Source: an uncultured Bacteroidales bacterium
Lineage (GTDB): Bacteria; Bacteroidota; Bacteroidia; Bacteroidales; Muribaculaceae
DNA length: 32,223 nucleotides
Assembly (NCBI GenBank): GCA_947072905.1
Contig: CAMTKF010000031.1
Location: forward strand, 1 to 32,223
Reading direction: 5' to 3'
Shown here: one piece after another, positions 32,189 to 32,223 of the stretch
Position numbering within the stretch: the stretch's first letter is position 1
Layout of the letters: every line of letters starts with the position of its first letter
Program-made: the position numbers and the translations under genes
Notes under the pieces: generated by a model
Database searches by the model: none
What the model was told of the DNA's origin: nothing
What the model saw: only the letters and a program-made list of their open reading frames with translations

Positions 32189-32223
32189 TGTGGTTCATCA
32201 ACAAAAAAATAAGGCTTTCATGC

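Noticed and set aside
32147-32223. Right-edge sequence as a possible end of an insertion sequence.
   Set aside because: The visible signal is explained by a terminator hairpin; no transposase or second end lies in the window.

Overview
The window looks like a chromosomal piece of a Bacteroidales bacterium, most likely a gut Muribaculaceae-like lineage. The reasons are promoters of the Bacteroidota type (TAnnTTTG at -7, TTG about 20 bases upstream), BF3164/TolB-like and other 6-bladed beta-propeller lipoproteins, a secreted protein with a type IX-like C-terminal tail, and a secreted GH43-GH35 glycosidase. This assignment is inferred from gene style and was not tested by a search. No rRNA, tRNA or CRISPR array was recognised.

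Left third (1-13.4 kb): a leftward array runs from a promoter at about 12.6 kb. It holds two propeller lipoproteins, decayed material (the tail of an O-antigen-ligase-like protein and a tiny peptide ORF), a third propeller gene whose lipoprotein signal lies in another frame, tolC, a membrane-fusion lipoprotein, a fourth (frameshifted) propeller gene, a full RND pump and a second RND gene that stops after its first half. A TetR-family regulator is divergent at the upstream end. A palindrome sits inside the promoter spacer, so repression by TetR is a reasonable guess. The propeller genes look clearly more AT-rich than the pump genes, as if they had been added to an older efflux operon. Both RND genes carry 9-bp tandem repeats at the same inter-domain linker.

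Middle (13.4-24.9 kb): an HsdM remnant; a 1107-residue secreted glycosidase joining GH43-like and GH35 modules; a secreted Ig-like (BIG2) repeat protein with a sorting-type tail; an AI-2E family permease; a two-gene operon of a membrane protein plus a winged-helix regulator, with two copies of one 17-bp palindrome in its promoter region; a secreted HExxH protein (DUF5700-like) bracketed by a 40-bp direct repeat and lying next to a 202-bp MITE-like element; and a LuxR-type regulator divergent from a sugar O-acetyltransferase, with a palindromic promoter between them.

Right third (24.9-32.2 kb): ordinary housekeeping genes. A lytic transglycosylase overlaps uvrA by 4 bp on the plus strand. Facing it is a compact minus-strand operon of dCMP deaminase, S41 C-terminal processing peptidase, 5-formyltetrahydrofolate cyclo-ligase and an uncharacterised protein with a zinc-ribbon-like motif.

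The best candidate for something undescribed is the coupling of surface or periplasmic propeller lipoproteins to a TetR-associated tripartite RND pump (54-13369). The local repeat and operator structures are the next most interesting signals.
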